Assembly (NCBI GenBank): GCA_029961005.1
Contig: JASBVW010000031.1
Coordinates: 1-10,193 of the forward strand
Source: Bacillota bacterium
Lineage (GTDB): Bacteria; Bacillota; UBA5301; JASBVW01
Length of the DNA stretch: 10,193 nt
Direction: 5' to 3'
Positions 1 to 7,206 of this stretch are shown piece after piece. The notes under the pieces were generated by a model, which saw only the letters and a list, made by a program, of their open reading frames with translations, did no database searches and was not told where the DNA came from. Within the stretch, counting starts at the first letter, position 1; each line of letters begins with the position of its first letter. A program made the translations under genes and the position numbers.

Positions 1-627
1 AACCAGGCCGGTCTGGGCCTGCTCCAGCCTCTCATACCTGGCCTTGCACTCCCAAGGGGTGGTGCCGGGAAGGCGAGCCGCGATTTCTTCCCAGGACAAA
101 CCGGCCCGCCGCCACCGCCACAGGTTCATCTCCCGTTCCGGGGTCCAAAAGAGCTCTCCCTCCTCCGCTTTTTTCCCGCGGCTCTTTCCCTTGCTCTCCA
201 GGCGCAGTAAAACCTCCTGCACGGAACCCTGCTGGGAGCGCTTTAAAGCCCGCATCTCCCGGCGGTATTCGGAGGGCTCTATCCCCCGAGCCTTGAGAAT
301 CTGGTAAAAGCGGTAAGCCAGTCCGCCCAGGGGGCGGTGCAGCCGTTCCGCCAATTGCGGCCGCACCTTTTTATCGTGCCACCACTCCAGAATCAGCTGA
401 TCCTCCTCCGCCGTGTAACGCCGCAAAACCCCGCTGTTCCCCTCAGACTCTTGCCCTTTTCCCCTCTGGCTGCCCTCTACCTCTTTCCCCAAAGGCGGCA
501 CCGCTTCTGCCACCTCTTCTGCCTCCTCTGCCTCCTTTGCCTCCTCAAGGGGAATTAAGGCCTCCCCGCCTTTGCTCTCTGTCAACGTTTCCTCCCGCCA
601 GACTTCAGATGCCTTGGTATTCACCAC
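1..627 (-). CDS. Two-repeat Myb/SANT-like DNA-binding protein, C-terminus cut off by the window edge
   Basis: The minus strand is open from a GTG at 627 to the window edge (209 codons, no stop), and the gene continues to the left. An in-frame TAG (642-640) lies just upstream. GGGAGG at 640-635 sits 7 nt before GTG 627; a second GTG follows directly at 624. Two Myb/SANT-like units are visible. Repeat 1 (about residues 70-113) starts RYTAEEDQLILEWW and ends near LAYRFYQIL. Repeat 2 (about 159-203) starts LFWTPEREMNLWRW, runs through GLSWEEIAARLPGTT and ends CKARYERL. The spaced tryptophans and the final helix with basic and aromatic residues fit a Myb/SANT fold. Residues 1-69 are acidic and low-complexity. 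Bacterial proteins of this type include the RsfA-like sporulation regulators, so a DNA-binding regulator is likely; the target is unknown. The domain call rests on pattern reading, not a search. Confidence 0.8.
   Translation of the reverse strand, partial: MVNTKASEVWREETLTESKGGEALIPLEEAKEAEEAEEVAEAVPPLGKEVEGSQRGKGQESEGNSGVLRRYTAEEDQLILEWWHDKKVRPQLAERLHRPLGGLAYRFYQILKARGIEPSEYRREMRALKRSQQGSVQEVLLRLESKGKSRGKKAEEGELFWTPEREMNLWRWRRAGLSWEEIAARLPGTTPWECKARYERLEQAQTGLV
513..548. repeat. Four imperfect 9-bp repeats inside the acidic N-terminal region of the Myb-like gene
   Basis: Four consecutive 9-mers read CCTCTTCTG, CCTCCTCTG, CCTCCTTTG and CCTCCTCAA on the plus strand. On the coding (minus) strand they give a Glu/Ala-rich stretch (EEAKEAEEAEEV) in the linker before the first Myb-like repeat. 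Because the period is a multiple of three, copy-number changes would keep the frame. Confidence 0.75.
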
Positions 628-763
628 TTCTCCGCCTCCCTATAAAACAGTGTAGTAAATCTGCAGGATAGCGTACCCACAAAAACCGGTGGACATACCA
701 TATTTTATGAGATTTTTGCCCGTCCAATGTCTTGGGGAAGCAAAATTAGCCAGCCTTTCCTGC

Positions 764-792
764 TTGACCGGGGTAGGACTAAGGCCTATAAT
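764..792 (+). promoter_or_regulatory. Sigma-A promoter of the riboswitch-ATPase transcript
   Basis: TTGACC (764-769) is a 5/6 match to the -35 consensus and TATAAT (787-792) is a perfect -10, with a 17-nt spacer. The predicted start at about 799-800 lies just upstream of the first riboswitch helix at 805, as expected for a leader that begins with its aptamer. Confidence 0.85.
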
Positions 793-804
793 TCTTTGGT
801 AGTT

Positions 805-914
805 GGATAAAGGGGAGTAGCTTGGGGGATCTCCCCCCGCTGTTGGGCGTCAGGACGGCCTTAAAGCCCGCTCGCAGCCAAAAGGTGCTCATTTTTGAAG
901 CGAGACCTTTATCC
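805..914 (+). promoter_or_regulatory. yybP-ykoY (Mn2+) riboswitch aptamer
   Basis: The element opens with GGATAAAGGGGAGTAGC (805-821), the hallmark 5' segment of this family, and closes with GCGAGACCTTTATCC (900-914). GGATAAAGG (805-813) pairs with CCTTTATCC (906-914) as P1. An inner hairpin (GGGGG 824-828 with CCCCC 833-837) and the GGCGTCAGGACGG segment from about 846 follow the known layout. This family binds Mn2+ and controls Mn2+ exporters and related transport proteins. It lies directly upstream of a cation-transporting P-type ATPase, which fits. The call is from remembered family structure and visible pairing, not a covariance-model score. Confidence 0.9.
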
Positions 915-943
915 GGTCACCACAGCCGGATAAAGGTCTTTTT
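903..943 (+). terminator. Intrinsic terminator that forms the expression platform of the Mn2+ riboswitch
   Basis: AGACCTTTATCCGG (903-916) pairs perfectly with CCGGATAAAGGTCT (926-939) over 14 bp around a 9-nt loop, ending in a T run (939-943). The 5' arm contains the 3' strand of aptamer P1 (906-914), so P1 and the terminator exclude each other. Metal binding, which stabilises P1, should therefore block termination: a genetic ON switch, as expected for a gene that exports excess Mn2+. Confidence 0.9.
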
Positions 944-987
944 GTTGCCCCAAGCCGGCTACAATAATAACTTAAGGGGTGTCAGGC

Positions 988-3806
988 ATGGCCAGGTTGG
1001 CGGAAGGAACGTGGCACGTAGAAGAAGGCGCACGGGTAGCTCAACTCCACCTGTGCGACCTCCAAAAGGGATTGCCGGCCGAACTAGCCCGAGAGAGGTT
1101 GGAGCAACTGGGGCGCAATGAGCTGCCTTCACCTCCCGGCCGCTCACTCCTGTCCATGTTCCTGGATCAGATCAAAGAGATCCTGGTGCTCCTCCTGATC
1201 GGAGCGGCCGTCATCTCCGCCCTGCTGGGGGAGGTCACCGACGCGGCAGTGATCTTGTTCATCGTTTTGCTCAATGCCACGCTGGGGGTTCTCCAGGAAC
1301 ACCGGGCCGAAAAGTCCCTGGCCGCGCTAAAGCGCCTTTCCCAACCCTACGCCCGGGTGGTGAGAAGCGGGCGGCTACAGCAGATCCCAGTAGCAGAGGT
1401 AGTACCGGGAGACCTCATCCTCCTCGAGGCGGGGGATTACGTACCTGCCGATGCCCGGCTCGTGGAGGTAGCCACCCTGAAAGTAGACGAGTCCGCTCTG
1501 ACCGGCGAGTCCATCCCCGTGGAAAAGACCGCGGCCGCTCTCCCGGAGGCGGACCTGCCCCTGGGAGACCGCAAGAACCTGGTTTTTAGAGGTACCATGG
1601 TCACCTACGGCCGCGGGAAGGCGGTGGTCACCTCCACAGGCGTGGAGACCGAGCTCGGCCGCATCGCCGCCCTCATCCAGGAGACGCCGCGGGAAGAGAC
1701 CCCGCTCCAGAAGAGGCTGGGCGAGCTGGGCGGGTGGCTCGGGGGGCTGGCTATCGCCCTGGTAGTCCTGGTCTTCCTGGCCGGGATATGGCACGGACAG
1801 CCGGCCTTGGAAATGTTCATGACCGCGGTCAGCTTGGCCGTGGCTGCCATCCCCGAAGGCCTCCCCGCCATCGTCACCATCGTGCTGGCCCTGGGCGTCC
1901 AGCGCATGGCCCGCCGCCGGGCCATCATCCGCAAGCTGCCCGCCGTAGAGACCCTGGGCACCGCCACCGTCATCTGCTCCGACAAGACGGGAACCCTCAC
2001 GCAGAATCAAATGACGGTGCAAAAGATCTACGTAGACGGGCGACTGATTCAGGTCACCGGCGAGGGGTATGAGCCGCGGGGCAAGTTTCTCCTCCTGGGC
2101 ACCGAAGAACCCCTGCGCCTCCGGGAACAGCCGGAGCTCCTCTTTCTCCTGGGAGCGGCCGCACTGGCCAGCGACGCCCGGTTGGAAAAGACCAACGGTC
2201 GGTACCGGCTGATCGGCGACCCCACGGAAGGGGCACTGGTCGTAGCCGCCGCCAAGGCGGGCCTCTTTAAACAGCGACTGGACAGGCTCTACCCGCGGGT
2301 GGGGGAGATTCCCTTCGACGCCGCGCGCAAGCGCATGACCACCTTTCACCGCACCCGCGACGGCTTGCCACCCCGCCTGCCCGGTGCCGCCCTGGACTGG
2401 CTTCCGGAAGAGGGGGCCTGCGCCCAGGCGGAGTGCACCTGCGTGGCCTTCACAAAGGGGGCGCCGGATATCCTGCTGGCCCGCTGTACCCACCTCCTGG
2501 CAGGAGGGGAGGTGCGCCCCCTGGAGGAAAGCGAGCGCACGCGCCTGCTCCAGTTGAACGGGCGGCTGGCCGAGGAGGCCCTCCGGGTCCTGGCGGGGCT
2601 TACCGCCACTGGGAGGGAGCGCCCTCTTCTGATCCGGAAACCGTGGAGCGGGACCTGATCTTCATCGGGTTTTTGGGCATGCTGGATCCTCCGCGCCCCG
2701 AGGCAAAGGCCGCAGTGGCGCTGAGCAAGCAGGCGGGGGTGCGTCCGGTCATGATCACCGGGGACCACCTGGCCACGGCTGTGGCCATTGCCCGCCAGCT
2801 TGAGATCGCGGGGCCGGACGATTTGGCCCTCACCGGTACCCAGCTGGACGACCTCTCCGATCAGGAACTGGCCGGCCTGGTAGACCGGGTGGCGGTCTAC
2901 GCCCGCGTCTCTCCCGAACACAAGGTGCGCATCGTCTCGGCCCTCAAAGCCCGGGGAGAGGTGGCCGCCATGACCGGGGATGGAGTCAACGACGCCCCGG
3001 CCCTGCGGCGGGCAGACATCGGCGCCGCCATGGGCATCGCCGGCACCGAGGTGGCCAAAGAGGCCGCTGACATGGTGTTGGCGGACGACAACTTCGCCAC
3101 CATCGTCTCCGCTATCCGCGAGGGGCGGATCATCTTCGCCAACATCCAAAAATCCATCCAGTACCTGCTCTCGTGCAACATCGGGGAGATCCTGGCCATC
3201 TTCTCCGCCATCGTGCTCAACCTGGGGCGCCCCCTGACGGCCATTCAGATCCTCTGGGTCAACCTGGTCACGGACGGCTTGCCGGCCTTCGCCCTGGGAG
3301 TAGACCCGGCCGAACCGGACGTCATGCAAAAACCCCCCCGCGACCCCAAGAAAGGGATCTTCGCGGAGGGGCTGGGGCTTATCATCGTCCTCCAGGGGAT
3401 CTTCCTCGGCGGGCTGACCCTCCTGAGTTACTGGCTGGCCCTCCGCCGCTGGGGCGGAGGAGTGGAGGGCCGGGCCGTGGCTCAGACCGTAGCCTTTATG
3501 ACCCTGAGCCTCTCTCAACTGGTGCACTCCTTTAACACGCGGTCCCCCCACCAATCCTTGTTCCGCCTGGGGTTCTTCACCAACCCTCATTTGATCGCAG
3601 CCTTTCTCCTCTCCGCCCTCCTGCAGATCGGGGTACTAGAGATTCCAGCCTTAAACGGCCTCTTCGACGTGGTGCCCCTGAACGGAGAGCAGTGGCTCCT
3701 GGTAGTGCAACTGGCCATCCTGCCGCTCCCGGTGGTAGAGGCAGGGAAAGCCGTCCGGCGGATGTGGGGCGCCCTTACGGCTGCTCGCAGCCGAAATAGC
3801 GCTTGA
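988..3806 (+). CDS. P2-type (Ca2+/Mn2+) cation-transporting ATPase, with a -1 frameshift near 2595-2598
   Basis: This is a membrane pump of the SERCA/PMR1 class that moves Ca2+ and/or Mn2+ out of the cytoplasm. ATG 988 is preferred over the in-frame GTG at 979 because AAGGGG (974-979) stands 8 nt before it. The N-terminal cation-ATPase domain ends in GRNELP (about residue 42). Visible motifs are TGES (172-175), PEGLPA in M4 (E290), DKTGT with the phosphorylated Asp332, KGAPD in the nucleotide domain, and TGDGVNDAP (about 665). M5 carries NIGE and M6 NLVTDG, both cation-site motifs, and about ten membrane helices are present. M8 reads LSLSQLVHSF, without the SERCA site-I glutamate, which suggests one transport site. 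The frame changes: frame 1 runs to a TGA at 2656-2658, but homology continues in frame 3 from about 2598. Joined, the protein is about 939 residues, a normal length. The riboswitch supports Mn2+ as a substrate. Confidence 0.88.
2593..2600 (+). other. Frameshift site in the ATPase gene (G-run, -1)
   Basis: Up to GCG (2593-2595) the conserved sequence reads EEALRVLAG in frame 1, and from GCT (2598) it reads AYRHWEG in frame 3. Together they give the usual P2 ATPase motif ALRVLA-AYR. One more G in the run 2595-2598 would restore a single frame. Unshifted translation stops at 2656-2658 and gives a 556-residue product lacking the hinge, the TGDGVNDAP motif and M5-M10. The shift may be a sequence error, a true mutation or a translational frameshift. 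Confidence 0.85.
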
Positions 3807-4209
3807 GCAGGCCCTCCAGGATGCGGGCGTGGCGGGCCTCATCCCGGGAGGAAAGGTCAAAGATGTCGTGGGCGTGGTCTACGCCGCAATCGCGGGAAGC
3901 CACCGCCGCTTCGCGCTTGTGGCGGTTGGCGGCTCGCTCGCCGGCCAGCATCTTCTTAAGGTTCTCCTCTACGCTGCTGGAGATCTTGCCGTTCAACTCC
4001 GCAAAGTATGCCGCATGTTCGGCCTCATCCCAGGCGATCTCCTTTAAGGCCTGAGCCACCTCCGGATAGCCCTCCCTCTGGGCCTGCCGGGCCATGGCCA
4101 GGTACAGCCCCACCTCGGAGGTCTCGCCGCGGAAATTGGCCTCTACCGCTTCCTCCACCTGCGTCTTTTGGGTTGCCCCCAGGCGGTCTTCGTTGATCAA
4201 TTCGCTCAC
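3775..4209 (-). CDS. Ferritin-like di-iron protein (rubrerythrin type without rubredoxin domain)
   Basis: The 144-residue protein is a four-helix ferritin-like unit. Likely metal ligands are E29 in helix A (RGETSE), E62 and H65 (EAEH), a glutamate near 91 (AGERAANRH), and E124 and H127 (EARH). Paired ExxH motifs are typical of the rubrerythrin/erythrin branch, whose members reduce peroxide or oxidise iron at a di-iron centre. The C-terminal CxxC rubredoxin domain is absent, so electrons would have to come from another protein. The GTG start at 4209 has GGAGGAG closely upstream and its own promoter. The last 32 bp (3775-3806) overlap the end of the convergent ATPase gene. A role in peroxide or iron handling is inferred; enzyme activity cannot be read from sequence. 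Confidence 0.88.
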   Translation of the reverse strand: MSELINEDRLGATQKTQVEEAVEANFRGETSEVGLYLAMARQAQREGYPEVAQALKEIAWDEAEHAAYFAELNGKISSSVEENLKKMLAGERAANRHKREAAVASRDCGVDHAHDIFDLSSRDEARHARILEGLLKRYFGCEQP

Positions 4210-4226
4210 AAGCTCTCCTCCTCTTC

Positions 4227-4238
4227 ACTAATATTAGT
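4227..4238. promoter_or_regulatory. 12-bp perfect palindrome, possible operator of the ferritin-like gene
   Basis: ACTAATATTAGT is a perfect palindrome lying between the predicted transcription start and the ribosome binding site. Its position downstream of the -10 suits a repressor roadblock. It does not clearly match the Fur, PerR or MntR consensus as I know them, so no regulator is named. Confidence 0.35.
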
Positions 4239-4251
4239 AATCACTACTGAT

Positions 4252-4280
4252 AATATAAAACACGCCCGCCTCTCTGTCAA
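4252..4280 (-). promoter_or_regulatory. Sigma-A promoter of the ferritin-like gene
   Basis: On the minus strand TTGACA (4280-4275) is a perfect -35, followed after 17 nt by TATATT (4257-4252), a 5/6 match to the -10. Transcription should start near 4245, giving a leader of about 36 nt. The gene therefore does not depend on the aminotransferase upstream of it. Confidence 0.8.
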
Positions 4281-4337
4281 GACCTGAGTGGGCAGGCCCC
4301 GACAGCCCCGCCCCTCTTAGCTAAACAACCGCCCGTC

Positions 4338-4366
4338 AAAATGGCCTGAGCCGGCCTTCCGGCTCA
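4338..4366 (-). terminator. Possible weak terminator at the end of the aminotransferase gene
   Basis: TGAGCCGG and CCGGCTCA (8 bp, 4-nt loop, 4347-4366) form a GC-rich hairpin that includes the stop codon. On the minus strand a short TTTT comes six bases after the stem rather than directly, so termination may be inefficient. Confidence 0.4.
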
Positions 4367-5764
4367 CTCCCCTTCTCGCCGGCGCCCGGAGGCCCCCAGG
4401 GCGGTGCGGGCGGTAGTGGCCACCATGCTGAAGAAGCTCCGGTGGCGGGAGAAGATCTCCTCCAGGGCTGCCAGGACCCGGTCAACCTGCTCCCGGGTCA
4501 CGGTCAGCGGCGGCTCCAGGCGGATGACGTTGGGGTTGTTGAGGGTGTAAGCGGTGATGATGCGGTGGCGGTTCATGAGCTCGCCGGCCACCATAGCCCC
4601 CAGGTACTCCTCGGCCAGGCGGTTGATCAGTTCCCCGCCCAATTTGGCCAAAAGCCCCTGCACCGGCTGCTCGAACTCCAGGCCGATGAGCAGCCCCCTT
4701 CCCCTGACCTGGCGGATCATGGGATAGCGCTGGCGCAAGAGCTCCAGCCTCGCCAGGAGATAGTCCCCTTGCTCGCGGGCGCGCCGGGGCAGGTCCTCCT
4801 CCTGGATCACCTGCAGGGCGGCGATCCCCGCCGCTGCCGCCCGGGCGTTACCGCCGAAGGTGGAGGTGTGCAGGAGGGCCTTCTCCGCCCCGCCGTAAGC
4901 GCGCTGCCAGATGCGCGGGGTGGTCATGTAGGCTCCGATGGGCATCACCCCGCCGCCCAGAGACTTGGCCAGGCACAGGACGTCGGGCTCCACCCCCTCC
5001 TCCTGACAGGCGAAGAGCGTTCCGGTGCGCCCCAGGCCGGTTTGGATCTCGTCCACGATCAGGAGCGCCCCGTAGCGGGTGCAGAGCTCCCGGGCCCCTT
5101 TCAGGTAGCCGGCGGGCGGCACGATCACTCCGCCCTCCCCTTGAATGGGCTCCACGATAAAGGCTGCCACCTCGCCGCGGCGCAGCTCCTCTTCCAGGCG
5201 GTCCAGGTTTCCGTAGGGTATGGGCTGGGTGCCCGGCAGAAGCGGCCGAAAGGGGATTTGGTATTTTTGCCGCCCGGTCACGGACAGAGCGCCCAAGGTC
5301 TTCCCGTGGAAGGAGCCTTCGCAGTAGAGAATCCGCTCCCGCCCCGTGGCGGCGCGGGCCAGTTTCAAGGCCCCTTCCACCGCCTCCGCCCCCGAATTGC
5401 CGAAGAAAGTCACGCTCAGGTCGCCAGGGGCCAGGAGGGCCAGGTTATGGGCCAAGGCCGCGGAGAGGGCCCCCAGGGAAGCTTGCAGCAGGTTGGGCAC
5501 CTCGCTCACCCGCTCCACCGCCGCCAGGATGCGCGGGTGGTTGTGCCAGGTGTTGAGGGCGCCGTAGCCGCCCAGGAAGTCCAAGTACTCATTCCCTTCT
5601 TCGTCCCAGACCGAGACCCCTTGCGCCCGCACAAAGCGTTTGTCGAAGTCCAAAAGGCTCAAGAGCGAAGCCAAGCCCGGATTGATGTGGTCGGCGTACT
5701 CCCGGCGCACCTCCGCCCGACTGAGGGACAGGGCCTCTTCCAGCGAGATAAAGCCTTTCTCCAC
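4364..5764 (-). CDS. Class III PLP aminotransferase, putrescine aminotransferase-like (PatA/YgjG)
   Basis: The enzyme moves an amino group from a substrate amine to a keto acid using pyridoxal phosphate. Motifs include NSGAEAVEGALKLAR, FHGKTLGALS, EPIQGEGGV, VDEIQTGLGRTG (cofactor Asp238) and LCLAKSLGGGVMPIGA, where Lys267 should form the Schiff base. The order and wording of these blocks, and the HINPG segment near the N-terminus, resemble E. coli putrescine aminotransferase from memory. Ornithine, acetylornithine or 4-aminobutyrate as substrate is not excluded. The frame is open up to an ATG at 5890, but that lies upstream of the metXY terminator, and ATG 5812 overlaps the -10 box. GTG 5764, with GGGGGGAG just upstream, is therefore chosen and gives 466 residues. 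A role in polyamine or arginine catabolism is an inference. Confidence 0.85.
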   Translation of the reverse strand: MEKGFISLEEALSLSRAEVRREYADHINPGLASLLSLLDFDKRFVRAQGVSVWDEEGNEYLDFLGGYGALNTWHNHPRILAAVERVSEVPNLLQASLGALSAALAHNLALLAPGDLSVTFFGNSGAEAVEGALKLARAATGRERILYCEGSFHGKTLGALSVTGRQKYQIPFRPLLPGTQPIPYGNLDRLEEELRRGEVAAFIVEPIQGEGGVIVPPAGYLKGARELCTRYGALLIVDEIQTGLGRTGTLFACQEEGVEPDVLCLAKSLGGGVMPIGAYMTTPRIWQRAYGGAEKALLHTSTFGGNARAAAAGIAALQVIQEEDLPRRAREQGDYLLARLELLRQRYPMIRQVRGRGLLIGLEFEQPVQGLLAKLGGELINRLAEEYLGAMVAGELMNRHRIITAYTLNNPNVIRLEPPLTVTREQVDRVLAALEEIFSRHRSFFSMVATTARTALGASGRRREGE

Positions 5765-5810
5765 CGTTCTCCCCCCAACGGCCTGCCGCGGGCAAGCCCT
5801 ATTTTCTCCC

Positions 5811-5840
5811 ATTTTACCTGTTCCGCCAGTCCTCTGTAAA
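5811..5840 (-). promoter_or_regulatory. Promoter of the aminotransferase gene
   Basis: On the minus strand TTTACA (5840-5835) and TAAAAT (5816-5811) are each 5/6 matches to the consensus, 18 nt apart, and lie directly after the metXY terminator. The -10 overlaps the ATG at 5812, so that ATG would not be in the mRNA; this decides the start in favour of GTG 5764. Confidence 0.6.
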
Positions 5841-5885
5841 GAAGAGAAAACCGCGCGCTGCCTTTTGCCGGATAGCAGCGCGCGG
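5841..5885 (-). terminator. Strong intrinsic terminator of the metXY operon
   Basis: CCGCGCGCTGC (minus strand, 5885-5875) pairs over 11 bp with GCAGCGCGCGG (5861-5851) and is followed on the minus strand by TTTTCTCTTC (5850-5841). It lies 19 nt beyond the metY stop codon. The opposite strand has no T run, so it works for the minus strand only. Confidence 0.9.
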
Positions 5886-5904
5886 TACATCGGCTTGAAG
5901 CGAA

Positions 5905-7206
5905 CTAGAGCGGAGAACCGGTGGCCTCCGCCAAGGCCTGCTCCAGGTCGGCGATGAGGTCGTCCGGATCCTCGATGCCGATGGAGAGGCGGATCATATC
6001 CGGCGTCACCCCGGCCGCCCGCTGCTCCTCCTCCGAGAGCTGCTGGTGAGTGGTGCTGGCGGGGTGAATGGCCAGGGACTTGGCATCCCCCACGTTGGCC
6101 AGGTGGGAGAAGAGCTGCAGGGCCTCGATGAAGCGCCGCCCCGTGGCCAGCCCTCCTGCGATGCCAAAGGTGAAGATGGCCCCGCCCCAGCCGCGCAGGT
6201 ACTTCTCGGCCAGGGGCCGGTAAGGGCTGTTGGGCAAGGCGGGGAAGTTGACCCAGGCCACCTTGGGGTGGTCGGCCAGGTACTCCGCTACCCGCTGGGC
6301 GTTGCGGCAGTGCCGCTCCATGCGCAGCTCCAGAGTCTCGATCCCCTGGAGGATCAGGAAGGCGTTGAACGGGCTCATGCAGGCGCCCAGATCCCGCAGC
6401 AACTGGGTCCTGGCCTTGACGATATAGGCCTGCCGGCCGAAGCTCTCCACGTAGCGGAGGCCGTGGTAGCTGGGATCGGGCTCGGTCAGCTCAGGGAACT
6501 TGCCGTTGGCCCAGTCGAAGCGGCCCGAGTCCACGATGACACCGCCGATGGAGGTGCCGTGGCCCCCCAGAAACTTGGTGGCCGAGTGGACCACAATGTC
6601 GGCTCCGAACTCAATGGGCCGGCAAAGGTAAGGCGTGGCAAAAGTGTTATCCACGATGAGGGGTAAGCCAGCCTGATGGGCCACGGTGGCTATCGCCTCC
6701 AGGTCCGCCACGTCCCCCTTGGGGTTGCCGATAGTTTCCACGTAAAGGGCGCGGGTGCGCTCCGTGATGGCCCGGCGGAAGTTCTCGGGGTCATCCGGGC
6801 TGACGAACCGCACGCGGATGCCCAGGCGCGCCAAAGTATGGCTAAAAAGGGTATGGGTTCCGCCGTAGAGGCTGGTGGAGCTGACCACCTCATCTCCCGC
6901 CCTGGCGATGTTCAAGAGGGCATAGGTGATGGCCGCTTGCCCGGAGGCGGTGGCCAAGGCCCCCACCCCGCCCTCCAGGGCGGCCACGCGCTTCTCCAGG
7001 ACGTCCACCGTGGGGTTCGTCATGCGGCTGTAGAGGTAGCCCTCCTCCTCCAGAGCAAAGAGCCGGGCCGCGTGCTCCGTATCCCGGAAGACGTAGGAGG
7101 TGGTCTGATAGATGGGCACTGCCCGTGCTCCCGTAGCCGGGTCCGGTTCCTGCCCGGCGTGCACCGCCAGGGTGCCGAAGCGATACTGGTTGGCCTTCAC
7201 CCTCAC
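5905..7206 (-). CDS. metY: O-acetylhomoserine sulfhydrylase (O-acetylhomoserine aminocarboxypropyltransferase)
   Basis: MetY makes homocysteine directly from O-acetylhomoserine and sulfide, in the Cys/Met-metabolism PLP family of cytoplasmic enzymes. At 433 residues it has the length usual for MetY rather than the roughly 380-400 of cystathionine gamma-synthase. Motifs are TLAVHAGQEPDPATGA at the N-terminus, YSRMTNPTVDVLE, ATASGQAAI, VDNTFATPYLCRP, SATKFLGGHGTS with the PLP lysine at K211, and SIGIEDPDDLIADLEQAL at the C-terminus. The long substrate-loop segment ELTEPDPSYHGL also fits MetY. The GTG start follows the metX stop (TGA 7209-7207) with no gap, which implies translational coupling; a second GTG at 7200 is an alternative start. 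With metX upstream it forms a SAM-riboswitch-controlled operon. Confidence 0.95.
   Translation of the reverse strand: MRVKANQYRFGTLAVHAGQEPDPATGARAVPIYQTTSYVFRDTEHAARLFALEEEGYLYSRMTNPTVDVLEKRVAALEGGVGALATASGQAAITYALLNIARAGDEVVSSTSLYGGTHTLFSHTLARLGIRVRFVSPDDPENFRRAITERTRALYVETIGNPKGDVADLEAIATVAHQAGLPLIVDNTFATPYLCRPIEFGADIVVHSATKFLGGHGTSIGGVIVDSGRFDWANGKFPELTEPDPSYHGLRYVESFGRQAYIVKARTQLLRDLGACMSPFNAFLILQGIETLELRMERHCRNAQRVAEYLADHPKVAWVNFPALPNSPYRPLAEKYLRGWGGAIFTFGIAGGLATGRRFIEALQLFSHLANVGDAKSLAIHPASTTHQQLSEEEQRAAGVTPDMIRLSIGIEDPDDLIADLEQALAEATGSPL

Noticed and set aside
44..558. Two plus-strand open frames (44-307 and 337-558)
   Set aside because: They are rich in Arg, Pro, Ser and Leu with no domain pattern, and lie opposite the Myb-like gene, which has a good RBS and recognisable repeats.
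640..760. Promoter for the Myb-like gene
   Set aside because: Several AT-rich hexamers exist on the minus strand (for example TAAAAT near 707) but none pairs with a -35 at acceptable spacing, so no promoter is annotated.
4442..5839. Long plus-strand frame of 465 codons
   Set aside because: It is the antisense of the aminotransferase gene, with His/Gln/Gly-rich composition typical of a shadow of a GC-rich gene.
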